From Hymenobacter busanensis (lineage in GTDB: Bacteria > Bacteroidota > Bacteroidia > Cytophagales > Hymenobacteraceae): 64,000 nucleotides of DNA. Shown piece by piece: positions 34,942 to 43,402 of the stretch (positions are counted from its first letter, which is position 1; each line of letters starts with the position of its first letter). A program made the translations under genes and the position numbers. The DNA lies in the NCBI RefSeq assembly GCF_008727865.1, contig NZ_VTWU01000003.1, positions 372,001 to 436,000 of the forward strand, written 5' to 3'. A model generated the notes under the pieces. That model saw only the letters and a program-made list of their open reading frames with translations, searched no databases and was not told the DNA's origin.

Positions 34942-36138
34942 ATGCACATTTTACCTTCTTTGCCGGCGCTGCCCATCGCCCGGGCAAGCCTCGTTCTCGG
35001 AGTTGCTCTGCTGACTCTGGGATGCTCCAACAACAACGCCCCCGATTCGGCGGCTGGCACCACGCCGGCCGACAGCACTGCCGTAGCCGGAGCTGCTCCG
35101 GTTGCGCCCGCCAACTCGCCCTTGCAGGTAGTAGCTGAATTGCGCGAGCCGCAGTTTGTGGGCGTTGCCGTCACCCCCGACAGCCGCATCTTCCTCGTGT
35201 CGCCGCGCTGGGACTACAACCCCGTGAATCCCATTGCCGAAGTAGGGCCCAACAACACCTTGAAGCCCTACCCCGATGCCAGCTGGTGCACTTGGAACGA
35301 CTCGGTGCGCAACGAGCCCGAGAAGCACTGGATCTGCCCCCAGGCGGCTTACGTCGACCGCAGCGGCATGCTGTGGGTCCTCGACCCCGCCGCGCCCGGC
35401 CTCAAATACACAGTGCCCGGCGGCCCCAAGCTGGTCAAAATCGACCCAAAGATCAATCAGGTGGTGCAAACCATCCGCTTCGACCAAACCGTGGCCCCGC
35501 GCAAATCATACCTCAACGACGTGCGCATCGACCTCGACAATAACTACGCCTACATCACCGAATCGAGCCAGGGCGGCATTGTGGTCGTCGATCTGAAAAC
35601 CCAGAAGGCCCGGCGGGTGCTCACCACGCACCCCTCGGTGAAAGCCGAACCCATTCGGCTGAACGTGGAAGGCAACCCCATGCTCGACCCGATGGGCAAG
35701 CCCGCCAAGCTGCATTCCGACGGCATTGCCCTGAGTGTCGACAACAAGCATCTTTACTACCACGCCGTGACGGGCTACACGCTTTACCGCATTCCTACCG
35801 CCGCGCTGCGCAATGCCGCGCTCAGCGAAGAGCAGCTGGGGCAGCAAGTTGAAAACCTGGGCAAAACGCCGGCCTGCGACGGGCTGGAAATCGATAAGGC
35901 TGGTAACGTTTACCTTACCGCCATCGAGCAGAACGCGGTAGTGCGCCGCACGCCCGACGGCAAACTCGAAGAGTTGGCCAAAGACCCGCGCCTGCAGTGG
36001 CCCGATACTTACGCCCTCACAGCAGATGGCACCTTATACGTCACGGCATCGGCCATCCACAAAACCCCAACGTGGAACAAGGGCGTCGGCAAGCAAAACC
36101 AGCCGTATCGACTGTTTAAAATGAAGCTACCGCAGTAG
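34942..36138 (+). CDS. Major royal jelly / Yellow-type beta-propeller lipoprotein
   Basis: A 398-residue lipoprotein with lipobox LTLGC (Cys28) and a Ser/Ala/Thr linker (to about 60). The rest is a beta-propeller of the Yellow/major royal jelly type: FVGVAVTPDSRIFLVSPRW, QAAYVDRSGMLWVLDPAAPG, LNDVRIDLDNNYAYITESSQGGIVVVDL, LHSDGIALSVDNKHLYYHAVTGYTLYRI, DGLEIDKAGNVYLTAIEQNAVVRR. In bacteria such proteins may bind or lactonise small molecules (SMP-30-like), but no member has a fixed substrate. A perfect hairpin follows. The ATG at 34942 is chosen for the lipobox. Confidence 0.85.
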   Translation: MHILPSLPALPIARASLVLGVALLTLGCSNNNAPDSAAGTTPADSTAVAGAAPVAPANSPLQVVAELREPQFVGVAVTPDSRIFLVSPRWDYNPVNPIAEVGPNNTLKPYPDASWCTWNDSVRNEPEKHWICPQAAYVDRSGMLWVLDPAAPGLKYTVPGGPKLVKIDPKINQVVQTIRFDQTVAPRKSYLNDVRIDLDNNYAYITESSQGGIVVVDLKTQKARRVLTTHPSVKAEPIRLNVEGNPMLDPMGKPAKLHSDGIALSVDNKHLYYHAVTGYTLYRIPTAALRNAALSEEQLGQQVENLGKTPACDGLEIDKAGNVYLTAIEQNAVVRRTPDGKLEELAKDPRLQWPDTYALTADGTLYVTASAIHKTPTWNKGVGKQNQPYRLFKMKLPQ

Positions 36139-36166
36139 GCATTATGTCCTGACCTGCCGGAATTTC

Positions 36167-36198
36167 AAAAGCCTCGCTCAACCTTGGGCGAGGCTTTT
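36167..36198 (+). terminator. Terminator after the Yellow-type gene
   Basis: Perfect 11-base arms (36167-36177, 36188-36198), AAAA at the left and TTTT at the right. Confidence 0.88.
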
Positions 36199-36343
36199 CG
36201 GTATGTTAACATTCTGGTTACCGATATAGGGCCTGTTTGGCTTTGAGGCTGTGGCTTCTTAAACCAGTACAATGGTTAGATAAAGTACAAGTGCGTAGTT
36301 TATGTATTTGCTGATTAATTGTATTCGTGTATGCGAATACATA

Positions 36344-36374
36344 TTTGTGCATGCATAAGTAGCCACTACTTTTG
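36344..36374 (+). promoter_or_regulatory. Full Bacteroidota-type promoter of sucA
   Basis: TTTG (36344-36347), 19 bases, then TACTTTTG (36367-36374). Both elements and the spacing match the -33/-7 consensus. It lies in an AT-rich stretch (36210-36370) and leaves a leader of about 20 bases before the ATG at 36399. Confidence 0.75.
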
Positions 36375-36398
36375 TCTCTTCCAACATAGCCGTTCTCC

Positions 36399-39251
36399 AT
36401 GGACGCATACTCTTATATCGCCAACGCCCACGGCGACTACATCGACCAGCTGTACCAAGCCTACAAAAACGACCCCGAGTCTGTAGACTTTGGCTGGCGC
36501 AAGTTTTTCGAAGGTTTCGACTTCTCGCAGACCTACCCCGAAGACGGCAGTGCCGAACAACAAGCCGGCACCGGCGTGCTCACCACGGCCGCTTCCACGC
36601 TGGGCACCACCGCCATCCGGCCCGCCGATTCGGTGGCAGCCGACAAGGAAACGGCGGTGCGCAACCTCATTCATGCCTACCGCAGCCGCGGCCACTTGCG
36701 CGCCCGGACCAACCCGGTGCGCGAGCGGAAAGACCGCCACGCCCGGCTCGACTTGGCCGATTTTGGCTTGAGCGAAGCCGATCTGGACACTTCGTTCCGC
36801 AACGGCGAGCTGATGGGCCTAGGTGCCGATGCCAAGCTGCGCGACATTGTGGCGGCGCTGGAGAAGATTTACACCCGCACCATCGGCTTCGAGTACATGT
36901 ACATCCGCGACCCGCGGGTGCTCGACTGGTTCCGCGAAAAAGTGGAGCGCGACTCGCTGAGCTTCAACCCCGGTGTGGAGTACAAAAAACGCATTCTGAG
37001 CAAGCTGAACGAGGCGGTGGTGTTTGAGAACTTCCTGCACACGAAGTTCCTCGGCCAGAAACGCTTCTCGCTGGAAGGCGGCGAAACCACCATTCCGGCG
37101 CTGGATGCCATCATTCAGAAAGGTGCCGAGCTGGGCGTGGAGGAAGTCGTGATTGGCATGGCGCACCGCGGCCGCCTGAACGTGCTGGCCAACATCATGG
37201 GCAAAACCTACGAGCAGATCTTCTCGGAATTTGAGGGAACGGCCGTGCCGGATTTGACCATGGGCGACGGCGACGTGAAGTACCACATGGGATACTCGTC
37301 GGAAGTAGATGCGGCCGGCGGCAAGAAAGTGAACCTGAAGCTGGCCCCGAACCCCTCGCACCTGGAGGCGGTGAACCCCGTGGTGGAAGGCTTCGTGCGC
37401 GCCAAGCTCGACCACCAGTACGGCGGCGACTACAAGCGCAGCATGCCCATCCTGATTCACGGCGACGCGGCCGTGGCGGGCCAGGGCATTGGCTACGAAG
37501 TGACGCAGATGTCGCAGCTGGAAGGCTACAAAACCGGCGGCACGGTGCACTTCGTCATCAACAACCAGGTAGGTTTCACCACCGATTTTGAGGATGCCCG
37601 CTCGTCGATTTACTCGACGGATTTGGCCAAAATCATCGACGCGCCGGTGCTGCACGTGAACGGCGACGACCCCGAAGCCGTGGTGTTTGCCGTGCAGCTG
37701 GCCACCGAGTACCGGCAGCAGTTTCAGGCCGATGTGTTTGTGGACATGGTGTGCTACCGCCGCCACGGCCACAACGAGTCGGACGAGCCGAAATTCACGC
37801 AGCCGGCCCTCTACAACCTCATCAGCAAGCACCAGAACCCGCGCGAGGTATACAACGCGGTGCTGGTGCAGCGCGGCGACGTAGATAAGGAACTGGCCAA
37901 CCAGATGGACCGCGAATTCCGTGACCTGTTGCAGGCCCGCCTGGACATGGTGAAGCAGAAGCCGCTGCCCTACAACTACCAGGCCCTCGAAAACGAGTGG
38001 CGCAGCCTGCGCCGCGCCAAGCCCGAGGACTTCGACCAGTCGCCGGCTACCGGCATTGGGCAGGACGTGGTGGAGCGCGTGGCCAAAGCGCTGACCACCA
38101 TTCCGGAAGGCTTCAAGCCCATCAAGCAGATTGAGAACCTGCTGAAGGAGCGCAACAAGATGTTTTACGAAACCAAGGTGCTGAACTGGGCAGCGGGCGA
38201 GCTGCTGGCCTACGGCTCCTTGCTGACGGAAAACCACATTGTGCGCGTGAGCGGCCAAGACGTGCAGCGCGGCACGTTCTCGCACCGCCACGCCGTGCTG
38301 CACGACGCCGTTACTTCGGCGCCGTACAGCTCGCTCGACCACATCGAAGGCCCGCACGAGAAGCTGCACATCTACAACTCGCTCTTGAGCGAGTACGCGG
38401 TGCTGGGCTTTGAATTCGGCTATGCCATGGCCAACCCCACCGCCTTGGTGGTGTGGGAAGCGCAGTTCGGCGACTTCGCCAACGGCGCCCAGACGATGAT
38501 TGACCAGTTCGTGGTGTCGTCGGAAAGCAAGTGGCAGCGCATGAACGGGCTGGTGATGCTGCTGCCCCACGGCTACGAAGGCCAGGGCCCGGAGCACTCC
38601 AACGCCCGCCCCGAGCGGTTCCTGCAGCTGGCGGCCGAAAACAACATCGTGGTGAGCAACATTACCACGCCGGCCAACTTCTTCCACCTGCTGCGCCGCC
38701 AGCTCACGTGGTCGTTCCGCAAGCCCTGCGTGGTGATGTCGCCGAAGTCCTTGCTGCGTCATCCGCTGTGCGCCTCGCCGCTGGAGGAATTTACCTCCGG
38801 TTCGTTCCGCGAAGTGCTGGGCGACACCTACGCCGAGGCCAAGAAAGTGAAGCGCGTGCTGCTGTGCTCGGGCAAGGTGTACTACGACTTGCTGGAAGAG
38901 CAAACCAAGAGCGAGCGGAAAGATGTGGCCATCGTGCGCCTCGAACAGCTGCACCCGTTCCCAAAAAAGCAACTCGACGCCGAGCTGAAAAAGTACCCGA
39001 AAGCCGAGCTGATTTGGGTGCAGGAAGAGCCGGAAAACATGGGTTACTGGAACTACATGCTCCGCTTCATGCGCCGCGAGCTGGCCGACGTGGTGGCCCG
39101 CAAGCCCTCGGCTTCGCCCGCTACCGGCTACAACAAGGTGCACGTGCAGGAGCAAAAGCAGATTGTGGCCCGCGCCTTCGGTATTTCAACCCCGGAAGTC
39201 GACGCCGGCAACATCAAAGCCACCGTAGAAGTCGCCAAGAAGCAGGACTAG
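36399..39251 (+). CDS. sucA: 2-oxoglutarate dehydrogenase E1 component
   Basis: Thiamine-diphosphate decarboxylase of the OGDH complex in the TCA cycle; transfers succinyl to the lipoyl arm of SucB. The 950-residue chain is the typical length. It starts with the E2-binding segment YIDQLYQAYKNDPESVDFGWRKFFEGF. TDP-site residues include IGMAHRGRLNVL, GDAAVAGQG (from 355) and VINNQVGFTT. The C-terminal transketolase part has RGTFSHRHAVLHD, FGDFANGAQTMIDQF and QEEPENMGYWNYM. The gene has its own promoter and is followed 92 bases later by sucB. Confidence 0.97.
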   Translation: MDAYSYIANAHGDYIDQLYQAYKNDPESVDFGWRKFFEGFDFSQTYPEDGSAEQQAGTGVLTTAASTLGTTAIRPADSVAADKETAVRNLIHAYRSRGHLRARTNPVRERKDRHARLDLADFGLSEADLDTSFRNGELMGLGADAKLRDIVAALEKIYTRTIGFEYMYIRDPRVLDWFREKVERDSLSFNPGVEYKKRILSKLNEAVVFENFLHTKFLGQKRFSLEGGETTIPALDAIIQKGAELGVEEVVIGMAHRGRLNVLANIMGKTYEQIFSEFEGTAVPDLTMGDGDVKYHMGYSSEVDAAGGKKVNLKLAPNPSHLEAVNPVVEGFVRAKLDHQYGGDYKRSMPILIHGDAAVAGQGIGYEVTQMSQLEGYKTGGTVHFVINNQVGFTTDFEDARSSIYSTDLAKIIDAPVLHVNGDDPEAVVFAVQLATEYRQQFQADVFVDMVCYRRHGHNESDEPKFTQPALYNLISKHQNPREVYNAVLVQRGDVDKELANQMDREFRDLLQARLDMVKQKPLPYNYQALENEWRSLRRAKPEDFDQSPATGIGQDVVERVAKALTTIPEGFKPIKQIENLLKERNKMFYETKVLNWAAGELLAYGSLLTENHIVRVSGQDVQRGTFSHRHAVLHDAVTSAPYSSLDHIEGPHEKLHIYNSLLSEYAVLGFEFGYAMANPTALVVWEAQFGDFANGAQTMIDQFVVSSESKWQRMNGLVMLLPHGYEGQGPEHSNARPERFLQLAAENNIVVSNITTPANFFHLLRRQLTWSFRKPCVVMSPKSLLRHPLCASPLEEFTSGSFREVLGDTYAEAKKVKRVLLCSGKVYYDLLEEQTKSERKDVAIVRLEQLHPFPKKQLDAELKKYPKAELIWVQEEPENMGYWNYMLRFMRRELADVVARKPSASPATGYNKVHVQEQKQIVARAFGISTPEVDAGNIKATVEVAKKQD

Positions 39252-39343
39252 CGCCGAGGCGGCCGCCCCATTGGTCGGCAGTATCTGCTTTTTGCTTCGC
39301 ATCTTTCCCCTCCAACTAGAACTCTTCTCCAATCACCTGCTCC

Positions 39344-41029
39344 ATGGGTCTGGAAATCAAAATACCCGCCGTTGGCGAATCCATCACCGAAGTCACCATT
39401 GCCAAGTGGCTCAAGAAAGACGGCGAAGCCGTGAAGCGCGACGAGGTCATTGCCGAGCTGGAATCGGACAAGGCCACGTTTGAGCTGCCCGCCGAAGCCG
39501 ACGGCATCCTGAAAATCCGCGTGGCTGAGGGCGAAACCATTGGCATCGGCACCGCCATTGCCGAAATCAGTGGCGACGGTGCTGCTCCGGCGGCTTCGGC
39601 CCAGCCGGCCGCTACGGCCGCACCCGCCGCGCCGGCTGCCGACCCGGTGAAGCAAGGCGAGCAAAACCCGCAGGCCAGCAACCAGTCGGGCTACGGCGGG
39701 TCGCAGGCCGGCTCGGCCAACACGCCCACGCCGGCCGCCGCACCCGCAGCGCCGGCCGCTGGCGGTGGCAGCGGTGCCACGGTGGAAATGAAGATTCCGC
39801 CCGTGGGCGAGTCCATCACGGAAGTAACCGTGGCCAAGTGGCTGAAACCCGACGGCGCCTCGGTGCAACGCGACGAAGTTATTGCCGAGCTGGAATCGGA
39901 CAAGGCCACGTTTGAGCTGCCCGCCGAAGGCAGCGGCACGCTGCGCCATGCTGTGAAGGAAGGCGAAACCATCGGCATCGGTACCGTTATTGCCCGCATC
40001 GAAGGCGGTGCCGGTAGCGGTGCTCCGGCGGCTTCAGCCGCCGCGGTGGCTCCTCAGGCAGCTACTGCTACCGCCCCAGCTGCGGCTCCGACCGGTGGCA
40101 GCTCAGCCTACGCCGCAGGCGTGCCCTCACCGGCTGCCGGCAAAATTCTCGACGAGAAAGGCATCAGCGCCGCCGGTGTGCAGGGCTCGGGCCGCGACGG
40201 CCGCATCACGAAAGAAGACGCGCTGAAAGCTCAGCCGCAGGCCGCTGCTCCGGCCCCGGTGGCCGCTCCGGCGTCTTCGGTTCCCGCTGCTCAGCCGCAA
40301 ACCGACAACGCGCAACCGGCAGCGGGCAACCGCAACCAGCGCCGGGAGCGGATGTCGAATCTGCGCAAGACGGTGTCGCGCCGCTTGGTGGCGGTGAAGA
40401 ACGAAACGGCCATGCTCACCACCTTCAACGAGGTGAACATGCAGCCCATCATGGACCTGCGCGCCAAGTTCAAGGATAAGTTCAAGGAGAAAAACGGCGT
40501 GAACCTGGGCTTTATGTCTTTCTTCACCAAGGCCGTGTGCGTGGCCCTGAAGGAGTGGCCCTCGGTAAATGCCCAAATCGACGGCACCGATATCGTATTC
40601 AACGACTTCTGCGACATCAGCATTGCCGTGTCGGCCCCGAAAGGCTTGGTGGTGCCGGTGATTCGCAACGCCGAACTGCTCTCGTTCGACGGCATTGAGA
40701 AGGAAGTGGTGCGCCTCGCCACGCTGGCCCGCGACAATAAGCTCACCATCGAGCAGATGACCGGCGGCACGTTCACCATCACCAACGGCGGCATTTTCGG
40801 CTCGATGATGAGCACGCCCATCATCAACGCGCCGCAATCGGCCATTCTGGGCATGCACAACATCGTGCAGCGTCCCATCGCCGAAAACGGCCAGGTGGTG
40901 ATTCGCCCGATGATGTACTTGGCTTTGAGCTACGACCACCGCATCATTGACGGCCGCGAGTCGGTGTCGTTCCTGGTGCGCGTGAAGGAACTGCTCGAAG
41001 ACCCGACCCGCTTGCTGCTGGGCGTGTAA
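39344..41029 (+). CDS. sucB: Dihydrolipoyl succinyltransferase (E2) with two lipoyl domains
   Basis: Transfers succinyl from the lipoyl arm to CoA in the OGDH complex. The 561-residue chain is longer than the usual single-lipoyl SucB (about 400). Two lipoyl domains are visible: residues 1-77 with Lys43 in ESDKAT, and about 145-222 with Lys187 in the identical motif. Ala/Pro-rich linkers separate them. The E3/E1-binding domain follows ([19 protein letters not shown]), then the catalytic domain ending [13 protein letters not shown] with His532 and Asp536. The two lipoyl regions share a 49-base exact repeat. It belongs with sucA. Confidence 0.93.
   Translation: MGLEIKIPAVGESITEVTIAKWLKKDGEAVKRDEVIAELESDKATFELPAEADGILKIRVAEGETIGIGTAIAEISGDGAAPAASAQPAATAAPAAPAADPVKQGEQNPQASNQSGYGGSQAGSANTPTPAAAPAAPAAGGGSGATVEMKIPPVGESITEVTVAKWLKPDGASVQRDEVIAELESDKATFELPAEGSGTLRHAVKEGETIGIGTVIARIEGGAGSGAPAASAAAVAPQAATATAPAAAPTGGSSAYAAGVPSPAAGKILDEKGISAAGVQGSGRDGRITKEDALKAQPQAAAPAPVAAPASSVPAAQPQTDNAQPAAGNRNQRRERMSNLRKTVSRRLVAVKNETAMLTTFNEVNMQPIMDLRAKFKDKFKEKNGVNLGFMSFFTKAVCVALKEWPSVNAQIDGTDIVFNDFCDISIAVSAPKGLVVPVIRNAELLSFDGIEKEVVRLATLARDNKLTIEQMTGGTFTITNGGIFGSMMSTPIINAPQSAILGMHNIVQRPIAENGQVVIRPMMYLALSYDHRIIDGRESVSFLVRVKELLEDPTRLLLGV
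39449..39929 (+). repeat. Direct repeat between the two lipoyl domains of sucB
   Basis: 39449-39497 and 39881-39929 are identical over 49 bases, 432 bases apart. They cover the lipoyl-lysine hairpin ([16 protein letters not shown]). Flanking codons differ, so the identity is confined to the modified loop. Confidence 0.9.
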
Positions 41030-41050
41030 GCGTAGTCGCGCAACAAACGC

Positions 41051-41086
41051 AAAAGCCGCGTTCCTGCTTGCAGGAACGCGGCTTTT
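41051..41086 (+). terminator. Terminator after sucB
   Basis: Perfect 17-base arms (41051-41067, 41070-41086) around a 2-base loop, AAAA on the left and T6 on the right. Confidence 0.9.
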
Positions 41087-41173
41087 TTCATTCAGCAAGA
41101 GGTGACAATGCGCCCGTCGTATTCCTGCCTGTTGGCTTTAGGGGCAGCTATTTGCTTAGTGCTGCAAGCGCGC

Positions 41174-41503
41174 TTAGCGGCGGGTTTTGTCGGCTTCGGT
41201 TCTGGAAAAATCCGCGCACACAGTATCGAAAAACAGCTGCAGCCACTGCTTGAAGTGCGCGCCTTCGACGGGTAGGCCAACATACCGAGAGAACCGGCGC
41301 CCTTTTTTATGCGGATGCCCGAACAGGACCGCGCTCCAGAAATCGGACATCGTGCGCAGGTGCTGTGGCCAGAATAAGTGCGCCACGGCATTGGCAACGG
41401 GGCCCAGCAGAGTTTCCTGGGGTGCTGCGTCGTAGAACGAATGCGGCAAAATCTGGATGTCGGTTTCGTTGGCCGTGGCGGAGAGTGGGGCAGCGTTGGG
41501 CAT
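41174..41503 (-). CDS. Group III truncated hemoglobin, slightly short
   Basis: A 109-residue haem protein of the 2-on-2 truncated hemoglobin class. Group III features are visible: ILPHSFYDAAPQETLLGPV (B helix with Tyr24), WPQHLRTMSDFWSAVLFG and the proximal histidine in GAHFKQWLQLFFDTV (His83). The end, DFSRTEADKTRR, stops about 15 residues earlier than most members (near 125-135). The start at 41503 fits the family; the upstream in-frame extension reads as low-complexity. Likely roles are oxygen, NO or peroxide chemistry, unproved for this group. It converges on sucB across a strong terminator. Confidence 0.8.
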   Translation of the reverse strand: MPNAAPLSATANETDIQILPHSFYDAAPQETLLGPVANAVAHLFWPQHLRTMSDFWSAVLFGHPHKKGRRFSRYVGLPVEGAHFKQWLQLFFDTVCADFSRTEADKTRR

Positions 41504-41743
41504 GGCGAAGAAAGAAATAGGCAGCGGACAAGACTCGGAATTCACACGTAAACTGGGCAAGCACGCCGCCTGCACAGCTTGCCTAATTGCAAGCCAATGT
41601 AAAACACATACAATATAGTTGTTGCATAAACGCGCAGCGTTGTTCAAAAAAGCAATCAGTCGGCAAAACGGAGTTCTGCGAAACCAGCCATCGGTGCCGC
41701 CAGCCCGTTTAAGCTCATCGTACCCCACTTAGGCTTCTGAACT

Positions 41744-42238
41744 ATGGCATCTGCATCCTCGGCTTTCTGGAAATCATTCGGGCTCGGCGTGGTAGCGGGC
41801 ATGCGCAGCATGTCGGCGCCGGCGCTGCTCAGCAGCGCGTTGCGGCGGCGCCCTTCGGGCCGCTTGGCGCATTCGTCGCTCGGCTGGTTTCAGTCGAAGT
41901 GGGCGGCGCGGGGACTGAAGCTATTGGCCGGGTCGGAAATGCTGGCCGACAAGTTGCCCCAGATGCCCGACCGCACCGCCCCGCCGGTGCTGGCGGGCCG
42001 CGTGGTGTCGGGGGCGTTGGTGGGCGCCATCGTCCACAAGCTCAACCGCGGTAGCTTGCTCAGCGGGGCGGTGGTGGGCGGCGTGGGCGCGGTGGCCGGC
42101 TCCTACGCCGCCATGAGCCTGCGCAAGCTGGCCGACCAGCGCACCGACTTGAAAGAGCCCTGGACCGGCGTGGTGGAAGACGTGCTGACCATTGTCAGCG
42201 GCAAAGCCCTGCTCAGCGGCCGTAAACCGGGACGATAA
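41744..42238 (+). CDS. DUF4126 family membrane protein
   Basis: A 164-residue small integral membrane protein. It has the DUF4126 pattern: GVVAGMRSMSAPALLSSAL, LLAGSEMLADKLPQMPDRTAPPVLAGRVVSGALVGAIV, and a Gly/Ala-rich helical segment (SGAVVGGVGAVAGSYAAMSLRKL). It lacks a signal peptide. It is convergent with the EamA gene (29 bases apart). Function unknown. Confidence 0.8.
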   Translation: MASASSAFWKSFGLGVVAGMRSMSAPALLSSALRRRPSGRLAHSSLGWFQSKWAARGLKLLAGSEMLADKLPQMPDRTAPPVLAGRVVSGALVGAIVHKLNRGSLLSGAVVGGVGAVAGSYAAMSLRKLADQRTDLKEPWTGVVEDVLTIVSGKALLSGRKPGR

Positions 42239-42266
42239 GCCGAACGGCGTGCGGCCGAAACGCCGG

Positions 42267-43241
42267 CTACTTTTTCACGGCCAGGTGTGGTTCGGGAGTT
42301 GCTTCGGCGGCCGGCTGTGGCCGGGAGCGGCGGCCGCCCAGCACCACCAGCATCACGGCCAGCACAATGAGGGTAGCGCCGCTGGCCATTTGCGGGTTCA
42401 ACTCTTCGCCCGCAAAAGCCCAGCCCAGCAGCACCGCCACCACGGGATTCACAAACGCGTAGGTACCGGCCAGGGCCGGCTCCACCATGCGCAGCAGCCA
42501 GATGTAGGCCGAAAAGGCAATCCACGACCCAAACACAATCAGGTAGCCAAATGCCAGCCCGGCCTTGAGCGTCACGTTGGCCAGCTGAAACGAGGCGGCT
42601 TCGCCGCGCACCAATGCGCCCAGGAGCAGGAAGGCGCCGCCGCACAGCATTTGCATGCCCACGCCCAGAAAAGGCGAGCCGCCCACCGGTTTCTGCTTCG
42701 ACAGCAACGAACCAATCGACCACATAAACGAGGCAATGAGCACGGCCGCAATGCCCAGCGGAACGTGACCGGGTATGAGTACGTCGCCGCTAATGCGGGT
42801 GCTGGCCAGCAAATACATGCCCACGGCGCCCAGCAGCAACCCCACCGTTACGGGCACGGTAGGGCGGGGCGTCAGGCCACTCACCCAACTCAGCAAGGCC
42901 AGAAACATGGGTACCGACGCCACCAGCAGGGCCGCCAGCCCCGAGGGAATGTATTGCTGCGAAAACGTGGTGCCCCCGTTGCCGCACAACAACAGGCAGA
43001 ACCCCGCCAGCGCGGCCCGTTGCCAGTCTTGCCGGCTGGGCGCGGCGGCCCCGCTCAGGCGCACCACGCCGTATTGCACCGCCCCGGCAAGCAGAAAACG
43101 CATGCCCGAGAGCAGCATGGGCGGGCACGCGGTAAGTGCCGTTTTGGAAGCCAGGTAGGTGGAGCCCCAAATCAGGTAGATGGACAGCAGCGCCCCGCCC
43201 ACGAGCAGCGCCGGCGGACGCGGTACAGAAACAGAAGTCAT
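42267..43241 (-). CDS. EamA family (DMT superfamily) transporter
   Basis: A 324-residue inner-membrane protein with ten hydrophobic segments in two EamA repeats. The first has IYLIWGSTYLASKTAL and GMRFLLAGAVQYGVV; the second has LIASFMWSIGSLLSKQ and AFVNPVVAVLLGWAFAGEELNP. Such proteins usually export amino acids or metabolites; the substrate is not shown. The start at 43241 follows from the membrane layout and from the TAGTTTTG element upstream. Confidence 0.9.
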   Translation of the reverse strand: MTSVSVPRPPALLVGGALLSIYLIWGSTYLASKTALTACPPMLLSGMRFLLAGAVQYGVVRLSGAAAPSRQDWQRAALAGFCLLLCGNGGTTFSQQYIPSGLAALLVASVPMFLALLSWVSGLTPRPTVPVTVGLLLGAVGMYLLASTRISGDVLIPGHVPLGIAAVLIASFMWSIGSLLSKQKPVGGSPFLGVGMQMLCGGAFLLLGALVRGEAASFQLANVTLKAGLAFGYLIVFGSWIAFSAYIWLLRMVEPALAGTYAFVNPVVAVLLGWAFAGEELNPQMASGATLIVLAVMLVVLGGRRSRPQPAAEATPEPHLAVKK

Positions 43242-43259
43242 ACGAGGTGGAATAGCCCG

Positions 43260-43267
43260 CAAAACTA
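43260..43267 (-). promoter_or_regulatory. -7 promoter element of the EamA gene
   Basis: Exact TAGTTTTG on the minus strand, 18 bases before the start at 43241. Confidence 0.5.
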
Positions 43268-43402
43268 CGGCAAACCGCGCGGGGCTGCGGGGTGAACTGG
43301 GTGCCGGGCTCTTTACGCACAACCCCGGATGCCGTTCTTTGCGCAACCGCGGCGGCGTTGCCGGGTCAGTAGCCGCATTGCAAAACCCAGTTCCCTGTTC
43401 CC

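Noticed and set aside
36819-39155. Long open frame on the minus strand opposite sucA
   Set aside because: Same effect; sucA is complete and conserved on the plus strand.
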